A DNA stretch of 64,000 bases, taken from Bryobacterales bacterium. GTDB lineage: Bacteria; Acidobacteriota; Terriglobia; Bryobacterales; UBA6623. The translations under genes were made by a program, and so were the position numbers. The notes beneath the pieces are model-generated. The model saw only the letters and a list, made by a program, of their open reading frames with translations, did not search any database and had not been told where the DNA came from. Within the stretch, counting starts at the first letter, position 1, and each line of letters opens with the position of its first letter. The stretch covers positions 1 through 64,000 of the forward strand of contig JAPOOG010000072.1 in NCBI GenBank assembly GCA_026713545.1, in the 5' to 3' direction. This document shows positions 63,906 to 64,000 of the stretch, piece by piece.

Positions 63906-64000
63906 TCAGCCATCCTCCTCGGTCAAGAACATCAGCAATAGAGCCTTCTGGGCATGCAACCGGTTCTCGGCTTGATCAAACACGACCGAAAAGGGCGACT
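63906..64000 (-). CDS. argF: C-terminal end of a (N-acetyl)ornithine carbamoyltransferase, cut by window edge
   Basis: The minus-strand frame ending at a TGA (63908-63906) reads SPFSVVFDQAENRLHAQKAL then LLMFLTEEDG. S-V-V-F-D-Q-A-E-N-R-L-H-A-Q-K-A is the conserved carbamoyltransferase ending. Position upstream of argG fits. Only the last 31 residues are in the window, so ornithine and acetylornithine forms cannot be told apart. Confidence 0.85.
   Translation of the reverse strand, partial: SPFSVVFDQAENRLHAQKALLLMFLTEEDG

Overview
The window is a high-GC bacterial chromosome segment, most probably from an Acidobacteriota genome. This assignment is inferred from family content, not from a marker gene: two large MacB/FtsX-type permeases of the acidobacterial 'ADOP' kind, a paired DUF1592/DUF1552 secreted module, a bactofilin, a PEGA-domain Ser/Thr kinase, and an NtrC-type regulator with its histidine kinase next to the efflux genes.

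Layout. Positions 1-24200 are an accessory region. It starts with an edge-cut Mu-like phage gene (gp27/DUF3486), then minisatellite-like heptamer repeats, then a toxin-antitoxin cassette (UPF0175 antitoxin, ParDE) framed by a 71-bp direct repeat, then gene debris (anmK and TPR fragments). A minus-strand defence block follows: a DUF5677 gene pair, a nucleoside-deoxyribosyltransferase/TIR-like protein, a Type III restriction-modification pair (mod, res) with an AT-rich specificity domain, and AbiEi/AbiEii lying between decayed hsdM and hsdS ends. A short core island (rpsO, pnp, a Tat-exported DegT-family protein) interrupts it. A two-gene unit then follows: a DUF4143 ATPase coupled to a 1350-residue NACHT-like NTPase with a C-terminal PD-(D/E)XK nuclease motif.

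Positions 25000-37460 form an efflux and signalling region: HlyD-type adaptor, MacB-type ATPase, permease, TolC-type channel, second permease, a second ATPase with a broken P-loop, then a sigma-54 response regulator and histidine kinase. On the opposite strand at 37484-39163 lies the most striking gene. It is an iodothyronine-deiodinase-like protein whose frame continues through a UGA codon followed by a perfect SECIS-like hairpin, fused to a DsbD-alpha-like segment and six EF-hands, so it is a candidate selenoprotein.

Positions 39400-53740 are metabolic. They hold a decayed Phd/VapC pair, an enolase-superfamily dehydratase, a translationally coupled mobA / radical SAM / hexulose-phosphate synthase / hexulose-phosphate isomerase operon (ribulose monophosphate chemistry), a Ser/Thr kinase, a cold-shock protein, a glycerate 2-kinase, and a CHAD-domain gene broken by an 11-bp duplication. 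A HemN-like radical SAM / flavin-dependent halogenase-like / PaaK-like ligase operon closes this part. The remainder holds tRNA-Lys(CUU), the DUF1592/DUF1552 pair, bactofilin / methyltransferase / TPR genes, and the arginine operon (argF-argG-argH-argR), cut by the right edge.

Several genes carry single clean lesions: an amber codon in hsdS, an amber codon at the start of a permease, a one-base loss in an ABC ATPase, and an 11-bp duplication in the CHAD gene. These look like recent decay but could also be assembly errors. All functional calls come from reading motifs by eye; no database search was run.
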